From contig MNCI01010517.1 of NCBI GenBank assembly GCA_015680685.1, forward strand, positions 124,001 to 188,000: a stretch of 64,000 nucleotides of DNA, read 5' to 3'. The translations under genes and the position numbers were made by a program. Numbering within the stretch: position 1 is the stretch's first letter; the number at the start of each line of letters is the position of its first letter. Under the pieces are notes generated by a model. That model did no database searches and had not been told where the DNA came from. It saw nothing but the letters and a program-made list of their open reading frames with translations. Source of the DNA: Gnetum montanum (Eukaryota; Streptophyta; Gnetopsida; Gnetales; Gnetaceae). Of the stretch, positions 43,793 through 56,230 are shown piece after piece.

Positions 43793-44816
43793 ACTAGTTT
43801 ATAAAATACTTTAGTTTGCATTAAATTTGATATTGGCTCTAGCTTTAGATCTGGCTTTGGCTCTAGCTTGGGTTTTCAATCTTAGCTCTGGATCTAGCTT
43901 GGGCTTTCAATCTTGACTCTAGCATTGGCTCTAGTTCATTCTTATTGCTCTATATTCTGTAAACTTCTTTACTTTGGTTTGTACAGGCTTTTTACAAACT
44001 TCATTTCTTATCTTTTTAGGTATCATTTGGAATATATTTGCTTTATAGTTACCATCTTCATTCTTTTAGATGGTATTTCTACAACTCACAAGAATCATTA
44101 TGAGAGAGTTATATCATTTCTTCTTCTTTCTCTTCTACATCCTTAATATGATTTGGTTATGATGAATCTTAATTGATGATTGATTTTTGGGAATGGTGGA
44201 ATACGTGGGATTTTTGTTCATTATGAATAGTCATCACCTTATAGAACCATCATAACCTTTCATTTCAATTTGTACCTTTTATGAAATGTTATGATGTTTT
44301 GATAATATCTCTTTACTATTTGCTAATGAGAAACTAATGATTGTACACTTTAAAATTATATTCTAATACTTCCCTTCAAGCATTAGTTTCTTATTCATCT
44401 TGATTATTACAAATTCATGAGTGAATCATCAGAAACATGAATGATGATAAAAACCTTGTATGTATATTAGTCAACATTCTCTTATAATTATTCAACATCA
44501 TTCATATTTCTTTTTTCTTTTCACTCATGAATTCATCTCTTCAGGATCAAGATCATTTCTACATTTCTAAAATTCTAAAATGATTGGAATTTGTAGCTTT
44601 TCATGGTTGTAACTTCTCTCTTGGTGCATACTTCCAAATAAAAAATTAATAGAGATTGATGCCATTGCAATAAAAATTTTATAAATTACTTACTTACTTC
44701 AAACTTTCACTTTATTTTTCTACTTGATACTTTGAACTTCCAATTCTCATGAACTTCTTTTATTTTGTACATATCTAATTCTTTAGTTTCATAGATGCTA
44801 ATTTCTTCTTCCTTGT
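43793..44816. other. DNA between elements A and D, possibly a copia 3' end on the minus strand
   Basis: At 43820-43930 the phrases 'ggctctagctt' and 'gggctttcaatctt' recur as a short irregular tandem repeat. On the minus strand near 44390-44360, 'cttgaagggaagtattagaa' resembles the polypurine tract and LTR start of plant Ty1/copia elements. No copia coding sequence was recognised next to it. Nothing else could be supported. Confidence 0.25.
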
Positions 44817-45790
44817 TGATGAAATGTGGTTTGTTGCATTGATTGGGCCCTAAAGAGTAGGTCCCATCAACGTAGTTTACTACATTAACAAGGTCCCATC
44901 GACTAGGCCCCATCAACATAGTCTATTGCATCGATGTGACCTCATTGATGCAGTTTGTTTCATCGATGTGACCCCATTGACACAGGGGTCTATCTTGGCT
45001 TATAAATATGTGCTCACCAGTTGCATTTATGGCATTAGATTTCATAGTAGTAGCAGATATCTTGCAATTTGTTTAGTCAAAAGTTAGAATATTTTTTTGA
45101 AGTGCCCACAATAAGAGTCATTGAGTGTATGGATCTTTATTTGAGCATTGTTGTACTTGAGCATAACAATGTGTGTGGCAATAAGGATGAACTTCTTGAT
45201 AAACCTTGTAACATTCTAGATAGTTTAAATGTTTCATTTATGCATTTAATATTTTTAGTTATTTATTCAATATTTTCTAGTAATTAAGTTGATTAAGCTA
45301 ATTAAGCGAGATAAGCTAAATAGATTAAATACATAAGTATGACCACTTCAAACGTAGCATGTATTTGCTTGGTAGTCCCAGCAGCATTATTGCTTGGTGT
45401 GCCTAGTAGCATACAGCTTGGTAACCTAGTAGTGGATATGTGGGTTCAGGATGTGTACAGAAAGTAGAAATAGATACTTATGTTAGGATTAGTTAAAGAC
45501 TAGTTAGTTAGTTAATTTAGATTAGTCATTAAATTACTCTATTTCTCTCTCTTCAAGCATCTAAAAACATAAAACATAAAATGATAAAAATCATATGCCT
45601 TGATTTCACTTAACCATATCTTTGTACTTCACAAGTGTAATTAGGAAGACAAAAAATGACCTTAGGGCAAGATTTACTTCCTAGAAGACTAGTGCATTGG
45701 AAACTATAAAGTCCACGAAATTCGACTGGATCATGCGTGAATGCTTTGTGATTCATATGGTTGGGCATAGGGGTATCTCGTTGCTCATCA
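44817..45790 (+). repeat. 5' LTR of element D
   Basis: It starts TGATGAAATG and ends CTCATCA, 974 bases in all. U3 (44833-44990) is an array of words such as ggtcccatcaacgtag, ggccccatcaacatag, tgcatcgatgtgacc and catcgatgtgacccc. It is followed by the TATA box tataaatatg at 45001. The U5 end has the common 'ggttgggcatagggg' block. Confidence 0.8.
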
Positions 45791-45791
45791 T

Positions 45792-45809
45792 TGGTGCTAT
45801 TTTTAGGGA
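45792..45809 (+). other. Primer-binding site of element D
   Basis: TGGTGCTATTTTTAGGGA follows the LTR after one base and is a decayed tRNA-Asp-type site. It is similar to the site of element 1. Confidence 0.55.
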
Positions 45810-45941
45810 CTTTGTTTTTTGAAACATGCACTATCTAGGATTAGTGAGCGTTATTAATATCATTGAATGGGCCCAAGGTCAACATCACTCTCAAACGACA
45901 TTCAATTACAAAAGCACACTGATTATTTTATTTCTTATAAA

Positions 45942-48230
45942 ATGTCTTCTTCTCACAGGCATGAAAATGTTAAACCACCAATTCCACAAGAGTGCAAGTG
46001 GTATATTCTCATCTAGATGAGTATGTATCAGACTTCACCTTCGTCCTACACTAGGGTGAGTAGCTGTGATGGCATGATATGGAGAACAACATTGTCTTAC
46101 CCCCTAATCGATCAGTGCCCAGGATGCTATTTTAAACTCTTAAGAAGTTGTACATTCCATATCTTCACAAGGAATATGTTGTGAATGGTTATGACACTCA
46201 AGACGATCATCCCACTGAAACACAACACAAGTGAGATCAATATCGGGAGAAGCATCATGAGGCTACGAAGGAAAAACATTTCACTAATCCCTTGTTCCTA
46301 CTAGATCAGGATGATAATGAGGATCCTCCCTTTAAAGTTTTTCAACATGAAGATTCTTCATCCCCTTTTATTGGTGATGAGGGTGTGGCCCTAAACTTGC
46401 GATCCACTATTCATAAACTAGGTTCAGGAAAAAGTGACAATTAAGGTGGGGACTTGGGTAAACATCACAATGGCAAGGGATCTAAGGATGGTGGTCATAA
46501 TGAGCAAAGAGGTGGTGGCAGACACTATAGTGGCAGTGGCGATCCACCTTCCTCTCCATCCTCTTTATCTAATTTCAAACATTCCTCTTCATCTGCTGGT
46601 TCTTATAAAAACTATTGTTGAAATAATCGTGATGAAGGTAATCAATGAGATAACAATGACTATCAAGGCCATTAAGAGTGTAGAGATGGCAGAAACCATC
46701 ATTGACATTGTCAATGTAATGATGATGATGAACCTCTGTTAGTGACTTGAAGAATGCTCAACATTGTAGAGGTAGTAAAGATTCAAACTAGGCATCTGAA
46801 AGATAGTAGGATCAAGAACTTAGACATGAATAACAACCTAAGATTTGAGAGGGGATATAACTCTAATCTATAGACACATCTACAAGCTTTCCATAATGCT
46901 AGTGCCTTACAAAACATTGAAAATGATTGGTAGAAGCTCAAGATTTTCCACCAGGACACTGATTAAGGAAGCTAAAAGTTGGTACCAGTCCTTAGAGCTG
47001 GAATCCATTCACCGATGGAGTACCATGTTAGAACTATTTAATGATAAATACCAGACATACTCCAAAGTGTCCAACCTAAGAAAACAAATCCAAGGCTGAA
47101 AACAAGGAATACATGAACCCTTGGATGCCACCATGGGTAGATATTATTCTCTTACACTAGTGCCATGGTTATGGTTATTCTCAAAGGGAACAACTTCGCC
47201 ACATCATAGATGGACTTAGAGCAAAAACTAGAAGAACTCTTGGGGTTTATGCCCAAGGGAGACTATTTGAATTAAGAGCTCATTAAATCCAAAGGCTTAT
47301 AGAGTAGGTACTAAAAGAAAAAGGTGAGTTGTAAAAAAAGAAAAGTGTAGAAGAGTATAATAGGGACCCTTCCATTAAGAAAAGGGAGGTCTAATTTTGT
47401 GACAAGGAGGAGTCACTACTCAATGAAGTGGTAAATAGAAAAACCTTTCCTATTCAAAAATCTATTTTTGACATCTTAGGAAAAGTTGATAAATTATGAG
47501 ACTCTTTGGATGAGAAGTTACAAACTACTATAAAGATTGCTAAAGCATTCAAAGAATAGAATAGTGATCATGAATGCAGGAGACGAAAAGAAGTTGAATG
47601 TGCCTATCAAAAAGGTAAGGGTAAAGTTGTTGTCATAGAGAAAGTTGTGGAAACTAACTTTGATGATGATCCTGGTTGTGACATCTATCAATAGGAACAT
47701 CCAAAGGGGTATTTCCCTATGATGTCACACTTACAAGAATCTATGATGTATGCATTGAATCCTTGGCTAGCACATAGGTAAGCACCTAGATGATTGCCTT
47801 ATCCTTAAGGCACTCCAAGGTAGTTCCATCAGCAACAACAAGCTTATTACCCAAGTGGAGCTTCACCATAATCACATGAGCAATATCAACAATGGCACCA
47901 ACCATAATTGTGGGAAATGCCATCGCCAAGGTAGCAGTACATTATAAGCAACAAGATCTATAAGAGTATCATGTTCAACAACCTATTTCTCTAAGAAGTT
48001 CTGCAAGCCACACCTCATTTTAGCATCACTACTATGCTCCAAAGTACCACCAAACACATTCATCATCCACTTAGGAAGAGAACCCATATCCATATCACCC
48101 TATGCATCTGTTTGCACAAATCCCTCCACCCTCAACCTAGTTACCTCTTGCTCCTTCCATGCAAGTAGAAATACCTCCACAACCATAGTAATGAAAAGCT
48201 ATGAGGGCTATACATTCATAACTAGCTTTT
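45942..48230 (+). pseudogene. gag of element D, broken
   Basis: The start ATG at 45942 gives M-S-S-S-H-R-H-E-N. A Gly/Ser/Asp-rich basic stretch follows (46430-46740). The gag core is at 46845-47099 ('EAKSWYQSLELESIHRWSTM', then 'LFNDKY'), typical of plant Ty3/gypsy gag. A charged segment follows, then the zinc-knuckle region near 47670-47730, where 'EHPKG' and 'SHLQES' are visible but the Cys pattern is damaged. The Pro/His-rich tail runs to about 48230. Frame changes and stops are frequent. Confidence 0.7.
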
Positions 48231-48233
48231 TCA

Positions 48234-51200
48234 TTGAATGGTTTGGATAATCGATCCAGGAAATTAACTTTTTTTCAATCCAATAGTTCTCCCAAATCCT
48301 CACAACCTCATGTGGCTAGTTGCCCTGCATCTCCAATACACTCATCCTCTGCATCAAATACCTTCAAGTACCCTTCAAACCAAACACCACCTAAGATTCG
48401 CACTGTGATGTTAACTCATGCTATTTTTGATTGGATCAACATTGGTAATCTTCACATGAAAAGATCTGACCTAAGAAGTCCACTCATTTACTTGCAGATC
48501 ATTGGACATGAGCCATGCAAGGCTCTTCTTGATTTTGGTTTTGGTGTTAATATAATCTCTCATGTATAAGGCTTGGAACCTACCACCTCTCAAGAAGAGC
48601 AATATCTGTTTAGAATTGGTAGACCAGCCAATCACTACTCCCTTGGGATTAGTGGAGGACATTGTGTCCACAATTAGTGGGTGGTCCTATCTTGCTAATT
48701 TTTTGATTATTAAGGTTGAAAACTACAAAGGTAACTTCCCCATCATTATCGGAAGGGCATGGTTAAGCATGGTCAATGCACGAATGGGTATAAGAAAACT
48801 CTACTTGGAAGTATCCAAGGAAAATGAATTTTGAAGGCTAGAGAAGATGCGTATTCCATGCATCATGTACAATGATAACAGGTGCAATTACATGCAAAAG
48901 ATTTGGTTCATCAAAAGTACATATATTAAATCATGCAATCAGTGTGCATAAGAAACAGATATTCAAAGGTTTCTATACGTAGCAACCACAAAATAGGACG
49001 ACACCTAGTGGTTGACAACTGACTTAGAAAGTAGCACATTATGGATGGAACTAATTGAGAGCCTAACATGTGCTTATGTTGAAAGCAGGGATGAACTTGA
49101 GCAAGTTCATCACCAACTTTTTGATGATAAAGATGAAGATACTTATTGGGGAGAGTTGGAGATCCATGATAACTTCAAGTAGGATCCCCTAGAGTTGAAA
49201 ACCCTACCAACTGACATGGAGTATGCATTCTTAAATAATGGTAAGATGGACATAATCAATGCCAAACTTTCTCCTAAACAAAAAGAAAAGCTGTTAAAAG
49301 TGGTTAAAAGATGGCCAACAATCTTTGCTTGGTAATATCCTGAGTTGACTAGAATTGATCCAAGGATATGCTAGCATTGCATTTACATTGACCCAACCAT
49401 AAAGCCAAGAAGGTAGCCATAGAGATAGCTGAATTCCAAATTGAAGTAAATCATCAAGGAGGAAATAGAGAAACTCCTCAAGGTAGGGTTTATCAATCCC
49501 ATCATGGATAGTGAGTGGTTTAGCCCACTCATAATTGTGCCAAAGAAAGATGGCAAGTGGTGGGTCTACATCAACTTTAGGCTATTGAACATGGCAACAT
49601 TTCAAGGTCATTTTCCATTGCCATTTGTGGACTAAGTGTTGGACACTCTCTTTAGCCATTGCTATTATAGCTTCTTGGATGGTTATAGTGGCTATAGTCA
49701 AATCCAAATTGCACCAGAACATTAGGCCATGATAACATTCACGAGTCCCTGGGGGACTTTTGCATATTGTAAGATGCCATTCGGTGTATGTAATGTCCCT
49801 ACAACATTTCAATGCCCAGTCCTTAGCATCTTTCAACAAAAAATTGGTAGTGGTGTGAAAGTCTTCATGGATGACTTCTTCACCTATGGAGCTATGTTTG
49901 AGCAAGCTTTGGACTACCTTAAGAAAGTACTAAAAAGATGTATGGAAATAAATTTACAAGCACCAGACTGGTCTAGACCATTTCACATAATGATGGATGC
50001 ATCTAATTATGGTCTGGGAGTAGTGCTTACACAGTTGGATGATAAAAAATGCCCATATTACATCTACTACACAAGCCAAAGCATTGTAGGTGCACAACTA
50101 AATTACACCACCACAAAGAAAGAATTAATGGTAGTGGTATATGCTCTTGAAAAATTTAGGCACTATGTGCTTGGTTATAAAGTATTTGTGCACACAAACC
50201 ACAGTGACATTCGCTTCTTGATGAACAAGTCAATGGTGAGCCCTTGTATCATACGGTAGCTCGTGATCTTGCAAGAATTCGATATCACAATGGTAGATCA
50301 AAAAGGGACTGAGAATGTGGTTTTTGACCACCTCTCTCACTTATGATGGGATAATAGAGAGGATGAAAGCCCACTCTCTAATCAATTTTCAAATTAACTT
50401 CTCTTTATAGGTGTACTAAATGACCAAGTTCCCATAGAAATAACATGGTACAATGGTATCCTCACCTATCTTCTCACTCAGAAGATTCCACAAGATCTTG
50501 ACTTTAGAAAGAAGCAAAAATTTCTTCATCAAGCTAAATACTTCATGAAAATCAATAGACACCTCTACAAGGTGTGCCTTGATGGCCTGATTCATTGGTG
50601 TGTCCCTAATGAAGATCAACTACACGTTCTCCAAGATGCTCATGAAGGACCTTACGGAGGCCACTATCTAGGGAGATGCACAACCATAAAATCCTGATGG
50701 TAGGATACTATTGGCCTATAATCTTTAGGGATGTCCACTAGAATGTCTAATGTTGTAAACATTATCAATGAGATGGTGGGATGATCGATTGAATGGAAGG
50801 TCCTCAATAGTGGATCCAACTACTAGAGCCCTTTGACATATGGGGCATTGACTTCATGGATCACATCACACCCATGTCCAATGGAAAGGTGTATATCATT
50901 GTAGCAGTCAACTACTGCACAAAATGGGTAGAATTAGCAATCATTACTGACTGTACATCTTCCATTGCTGCTAGATTTGTACAACAAAATGTTGTAAATA
51001 AGTTTGGGATGCCAAGTGCACTAATTTCTAATAATGAAATTCATTTCACAGGTGCCACGTGCACTAATTTTTGATAATGGAACTTATTTCACAAGTATCA
51101 CTTTTAGAAAGTTGATGTAATGCTTGGGGGTTGAACATAAATTAATAACACCCTATCATCCCTATGCCAATGGTCAAGCAAAGGTAACTAATAGGGATAT

Positions 51201-51740
51201 CACAAAGATCCTAACAAGGACCATAAGCAAATATAGGAAAGATTGGAGTACAAAACTCAACGATGCCCTATGGGCCTACTACTCAACATGGAAACTTCCT
51301 ATTGACTACTTTCCCTACAAGCTAGTGTACAAAAAAATTTGAATACTCTTGATTCATTCCAAGATTTGTACACTCTCAACAACCTGTGATTTGAATCTTC
51401 ACCTAAGGCTAGCATAGAAAGAAAGACTTATCAACCTCAACGTGCTTGATGAAAATTGATTGGTGGCCCTATCTTTAAATGAGATGCATAAAGCATTCAA
51501 TAAGCAATGTCATAGCCTCAAAATATGAAGATTGAAATTTCAACTAGGAGATAAGGTTCTCTACTAGAACCCCACACATGTACCCTAGAAGACAAAGTTT
51601 GAAACATTGTGGGAAGAACCTTATTTAATTGATCAAACCTTTTCCTCTAGGGCCATGTTAATCTACAAGCTTGAAAGCCTAAATAAAAAGCCATTGGTCA
51701 ACATCCAACAACTGAAACCTTTCCCAGAACCAAGACAAGC
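48234..51740 (+). pseudogene. pol of element D: protease, reverse transcriptase, RNase H, integrase, broken
   Basis: The protease has 'CKALLDFGFGVNIIS' near 48510-48560 and 'FPIIIGRAWLSMV' near 48736. The reverse transcriptase starts near 49450: 'FPLPFVD', 'FLDGYSGYSQIQI', then 'VFMDDFFTYG' near 49860 with both catalytic Asp kept. About 110 codons of the connection between reverse transcriptase and RNase H are missing, in frame, at about 49955. RNase H follows at once ('MMDASNYGLGVVLTQ' near 49990). The integrase core is near 50830-51180 ('PFDIWGIDFMDHI', 'GVEHKLITPYHPYANGQAK'), and a 43-bp tandem duplication (51016-51058, 51059-51101) breaks it. It is the best-preserved pol on the plus strand but is inactive. 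Confidence 0.8.
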
Positions 51741-53377
51741 TAGTGCGACTACCACCTCAATGGATAGACAACCATGCTCCATTTTCCCTATCTTCTCCTT
51801 TCAACACAATCATGGGGGAGATGGCCATCCATGCTTACCATCCACATGGCTCCTTAGTCTTTCACTTTTTATTTTACACATTTTTTTTACACTTTGTTGA
51901 TTTTTACCTTTTTCTTTGGTTTTTCATTCTATTGACTTTCTCAATTTTTTATTTTATAACATTGTTAGTATGTTTTACCTTTATTGATTAGTTTACACCT
52001 TCTTATATATATATATATATATTAATTTTCTTTATTTGTGTGTGACTTTTCATTATTTCTGCTAATAAAAGTGCTTTATTACCATAGGACACAGTGGCAT
52101 TGTTGCTATTTACTAATGATGGTTTGTGCTTAATGTTGTGATTGTTAATGTTTGGTTTCTTTATTTGAATTTTTTTGTCTAATGACTATGACATGGTTTA
52201 TTTTTCATGGAACAAACAATGAGTCCATGTCACCTACCCATCCAATAAACTCTATGGCTTTCCTTGTTCTAGGAGTTTGAGGTCCCTTTCATTAAAGAAA
52301 ATTTTAATCAATTGGTGACCTTGGTAGTTTTGGAATTGGGAATGATTCAAAGGTTTGTAAAGGATGTGACTTAAAGGGGATTAAATACTCTCTATACTCT
52401 TATGCTTACTTGAGTGCTTGGGTGTTTTTCATGAACTTCTTACCATTCCATTCTAACCAATAATAGCAAGTCAAATAAAGTCTTTGCATGATGTAGTTCC
52501 CATCCAAAAATTCAAAAAAAAAAAAACATGATGAGAATTCAAAGCATGACCTTTAGACAAATAAATAGGCTACAAACACTAGTTATAAGACTATAAAGAC
52601 ATGTTACCCATGCTTGAAGGTCTCCTCTAACTAAGGCCCTTTCTTTCTCTAACTTCCTACTTCTCTTTTCTTCTCTTTATGGAATGGTGGTTGTTTTGTG
52701 AAAGCACTCTTATGTCTCAAGGGGGTGGATCAATCTTGGAGTGGTGATGCGAAGTCACTAAAAGAGGTTGGTTTTGGTCTAGACTAAGGATGGATCTTAT
52801 TAGGTCATTTTAAACACATATTCCATAAGGGACTTCTTATGACCTCAATTCAAGATTCCATTCCACCTTCTTAATCATCCATCTATGCTACCATTACTCA
52901 CCTCACTACTAGTTTCTATGTTATGTTCAATGTCTTAGTATGATGTGTTGGAATTCTTGGATAGATTCTTTTTGGTTAGTCCTTAACTTTTCATGACCAT
53001 TAATCAACTGTGGAACCCATGGACTCCTTATCTGGGACTATGCAAGGGCAACAAGGGCATGTGCCTACTATGGGGAGGACCCACTTGCATATCTTTTGGT
53101 CTAGTTAGTTAAGTCCTTTACCTTAGACATTGCTATAATCCTATCTTTTGCATATTCCATTATGTAAATCACTCTTTGCTCCTTGAACTCTCATTCTCCA
53201 TCCTCTTTCTCTATTTTTCTTAGTTTTCTTAATTTATGGGACTTCAACATCCTCTTCTTATATTTTCATCATATTCGTGGTTTTTTGGGCTTCCATTTGA
53301 TCCTAGTTTCATTCAAAATCTCTTTGTAATTTTCAAGTTTTGACTTAGTCAATGGTGGTCAACAANCAACAATTGCA
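51741..53377 (+). other. Noncoding spacer of element D
   Basis: It contains the purine motif catgggggagatggcc at 51811, a T-rich stretch (51845-51990), a (TA)n microsatellite at 52004-52022 and the conserved block 'tatggggaggacccacttg' near 53070. It aligns with the spacers of A and E. One unknown base lies at 53366. Confidence 0.6.
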
Positions 53378-53452
53378 TCGACGAGGCCCCATCAATGCAA
53401 CCAACCGCGTTGATGAGGCCCTGTTGATGCAACACAAAAATAATATAAATAA
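53367..53452 (+). promoter_or_regulatory. Putative internal promoter of element D ORF3, interrupted by element E
   Basis: Words such as ttgcatcgacg, aggccccatcaatgca and gttgatgcaacac cluster before the TATA box tataaat at 53444. D's own U3 carries aggccccatcaac and ttgcatcgatg, so the arrays match in type. Element E begins at 53453, two bases after the TATA region, and separates it from the ORF3 leader (63399 onward). Confidence 0.5.
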
Positions 53453-54298
53453 TAATGAGTGGCGAGGTACCCCTATGCTCAACCATATGAATATGAGCAT
53501 TTCACACATGATCTGGTTGAATTCCAAGGACTAAGTGTTTATGTGCCCTTATGGAACAAGGATGGTTTGATTGATCATTGTCTTCCCAAACTTACTTGTA
53601 TGTCACGATTGTATGGTTAAGTAAGCTTGAGGCATATGATTTTTATAGCTCTTATGTTTTTATGTCCTACTGCTAATAAGGGAGGAGAGAGAGAGATAAC
53701 TAAGTGACTAATTTAATAGGCTTTAAACTAATCCTAACACTAGTATCTGTTCTCACTTGTCGTACACATCCTAAACTAGTGCAACACTACTGGGATTACA
53801 AAACACTAATCGTTATTAGGTTACCAAGTGTTACACGCATGCTCGAAGTGATCATATTGTGTGTGCTAATAACATAAATGTAAAGTGCATAAAATAAAAT
53901 AAAATAAAATAAATGCATAAGAAAATAAAATAAAATAATTGTGTAAGAAAACAAATCTCAAGTGCTACAAGGATGAATCGAAGAGCTTGTCTTTATTTCC
54001 ATACACAAGGTGTGCTTAGGTACACAATGCTCAAATAAAGATCCATCCACACTTAGACCTCCTGGTGTGGGCACTTGGAAAATACTCTAACTTTCAAATA
54101 GACTACAAGAGTTTCACTACTTGACTACTAAAAGACTTCTCTCAATTATGCGTCTGGGCACTGTATTTATAGGCTTGGAAGTAACTACTCTAATAATTAG
54201 AATAAACTGCTAGAGTAACTACTCTAATAATTAGAATAAACCACTAAAGTAACTACTCTAATAATTAGAATAAACTTCTAGAGTAACTACTCTCATCA
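53453..54298 (-). repeat. 3' LTR of element E
   Basis: Read on the minus strand it starts TGATGAGAGT (54298) and ends CTCATTA (53453). U3 holds three full 34-bp units (54181-54214, 54215-54248, 54249-54282) plus a partial one, built on the near-palindrome ctctaataattag. The TATA box lies at about 54163-54171 (minus strand CTATAAATA). An (AAATA)n-like simple repeat lies at about 53888-53940. Confidence 0.85.
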
Positions 54299-54310
54299 TA
54301 CCCCCACGAT
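54299..54310 (-). other. Polypurine tract of element E
   Basis: On the minus strand ATCGTGGGGGTA directly precedes the LTR start TGATGAG. This is the expected position and make-up of the plus-strand primer. The corresponding tracts of B (gtgggagta), 1 (cgtggaggta) and A (catggtagta) are weaker. Confidence 0.7.
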
Positions 54311-54670
54311 TGAATGAAAACTCATTCTCGAGTTCCTTACAAAATATTGTGAAGGTATGGGATTATTGACTAATTGACAACTGACGATGGAATGGGATGA
54401 TAGACTCAACATGCCCAGTGATGGATCAATAAGCATATTACAACATTGTGGTGAACACTTGTACATAAATGATATCCAAGCCTTTATTTGGCAGCTTGTA
54501 GAGAAAGAGAGAGAAAGAAAATGAAGCGTGTTTCCACCAATGCTAAGATTTCACTTTTCATTGTTTATCCATAGCCATGCCACCAGACTTGCCCCTTTCG
54601 TAAATGCTCTAGTTTTAGTCCATCTTGAGTGCTTCCTCCAAGCCCAGTCCATTGTTTGTATGATCACCAT
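54311..54670 (-). pseudogene. Start of ORF3 in element E, rest deleted
   Basis: An ATG (minus strand, 54670-54668) directly follows an intact splice-acceptor-like TGTGTGTGCAG. The frame reads M-V-I-I-Q-T-M-D-W and has no resemblance to the plant transposon-protein domain before the LTR is reached, about 360 bases on. Compared with the 2.8 kb in element B, nearly all of ORF3 is missing. Confidence 0.45.
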
Positions 54671-54890
54671 CTGCACACACAACATAGTCACAAATGAGCA
54701 AGGATAGATAAACCACAATATAGTTGATACCTTACCTCAATATGAACTGCACTGGCTAAGTTGTGGTTATTGTAGAAACTGGTTTGGAAATTTATCACAG
54801 GTGACTACCCAAGGTGTAGGGATTAGGCAAATAGTAAAATGGAGAAAATTGAAAAATTTGTACTAGGGCCCCCACGACTAAGAGCGAATC
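54671..54890 (-). other. Leader-intron remnant of element E
   Basis: The acceptor side (AG at 54672-54671 on the minus strand) is intact. The donor position reads CTGGA|GATTCG, so GT is lost. The neighbouring block 'cttagtcgtggggg' (minus strand, near 54875) is shared with the leaders of B and D. The length is 220 bases, against about 300 in the others. Confidence 0.45.
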
Positions 54891-56230
54891 TCCAGTAGCT
54901 ATAAGATGGAAAAATATGAGGAACAAGAAAGATGGGAAAAATAACAACGACAATGCCAATAAAATGGATGTCATAGATGAGGATAAAATAAGAAATGATT
55001 GATTGTAGGAAATCTTTAAGAAAAAGAACTTAATAATTGCACCAAAAAGGAATGCCAGTGGGTCCTTCCCAAAATAGGCTCATGCCTTTTATGCCCTGAC
55101 AAATCCACAAACCAAAGAGTTCGTAGGTTCTAGGAATGTCATTTGGAAGCAAGAGTTAAAAACTTACCCAAAAGAATTCACCAAAGAAAAATAATGCATC
55201 AACCTAGAAATGGACTAATGATAGAATTGGCAATGAGGTGGAAACATGTGGAGAAAGATGGAGAGGAGAGAATGGAATGGAATCCCAAGAACAAGGTTGT
55301 GTAAAGTTCCTTATGTACTTTATGGTTAATGTGACTGAGTAGAACTCATCCCAAATCTAGACTCAAACAAACCACATCTAGTGACCTTGCATCAACACAC
55401 TTGATCAAACCATCCACTTGAAGCAACAAGAATGCTTCCACAAAGAGTCACCACGATTCCAAGAAGAGTGAGATGGAGAAGCATGAAGCAAGAAAGGACC
55501 TTAGTTAGAGGAAACCTTCAGGCATGGGTAACATGTCTTTCTAGTTCCATAACTAGTGCTTGTAGCCCATATTGCTTTATTATGTCTAAGGGGTGTGCTT
55601 TGAATTCTCACCTTTTTATTTTATTTTTTTTTATTTTTTTGTTTTTTTTCGCGTGAGAATCACACCATGCAAAGACTTATTTTTTATTCACTCAGCTTCT
55701 TGATTTTTGAACAATGTCAGAATTGCGAAAAACCCAAGAAAAAGCATCTAAGCACCCAAGAGAATGACTAGCACAAATGTATTGAATCCCCTTGAAGTCA
55801 CATCCTTTTCATCCTTTAAGTCTTTCCTTGGCTTGAAAAGTACCCAGCCACCAATTCATTAAAATTTTATGTAGAAAAAGGGGACTATACAGTTCTAAGC
55901 CAAAGGAGATCATAGAGTTGTATGGATGAGTGGACGATGTGGACTCATTGCCTATTTTACCAAAAGAACCATACCTTAATATTAGCTTCATAATTCAAAG
56001 GTAAAAATCAAACATTAGCAATCAATATGTTATAATTCAATCCACCATCATGGGCACTTATTGGATGATGAATAAAAGTAAATCAAGAAAACAAAGAAAT
56101 GTAAAAATATGAACAATGGTGTAAAAAAAAATAAGAAAAGTTGGAAAAATGTGTAAAACAAAAATGTGTGAAACAAAAATGTGTAAAACAAAAATTCAAA
56201 AAGAACTGATGGCCTAGAATGGTTAGCATA
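54891..56230 (-). other. Noncoding spacer of element E
   Basis: It aligns with the spacers of A and D on the minus strand, including the block 'gggaaggacccactggc' near 55060. The roughly 320 bases that hold the repeat array, TATA box and leader exon in element A are missing between about 55040 and 54900. Open frames here (for example 55432-55656 plus, 55809-55991 minus) are not conserved. Confidence 0.55.

Noticed and set aside
46434-46742. Ile/Met/Val-rich frame as a membrane protein gene
   Set aside because: A neighbouring frame gives the Gly/Ser/Asp-rich gag sequence expected at this place. The hydrophobic reading is its shadow.
54181-54298. CRISPR-like array because of regular 34-bp repeats
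   Set aside because: The units are in direct contact without variable spacers, lie in the U3 of an LTR, and the window is plant nuclear DNA.
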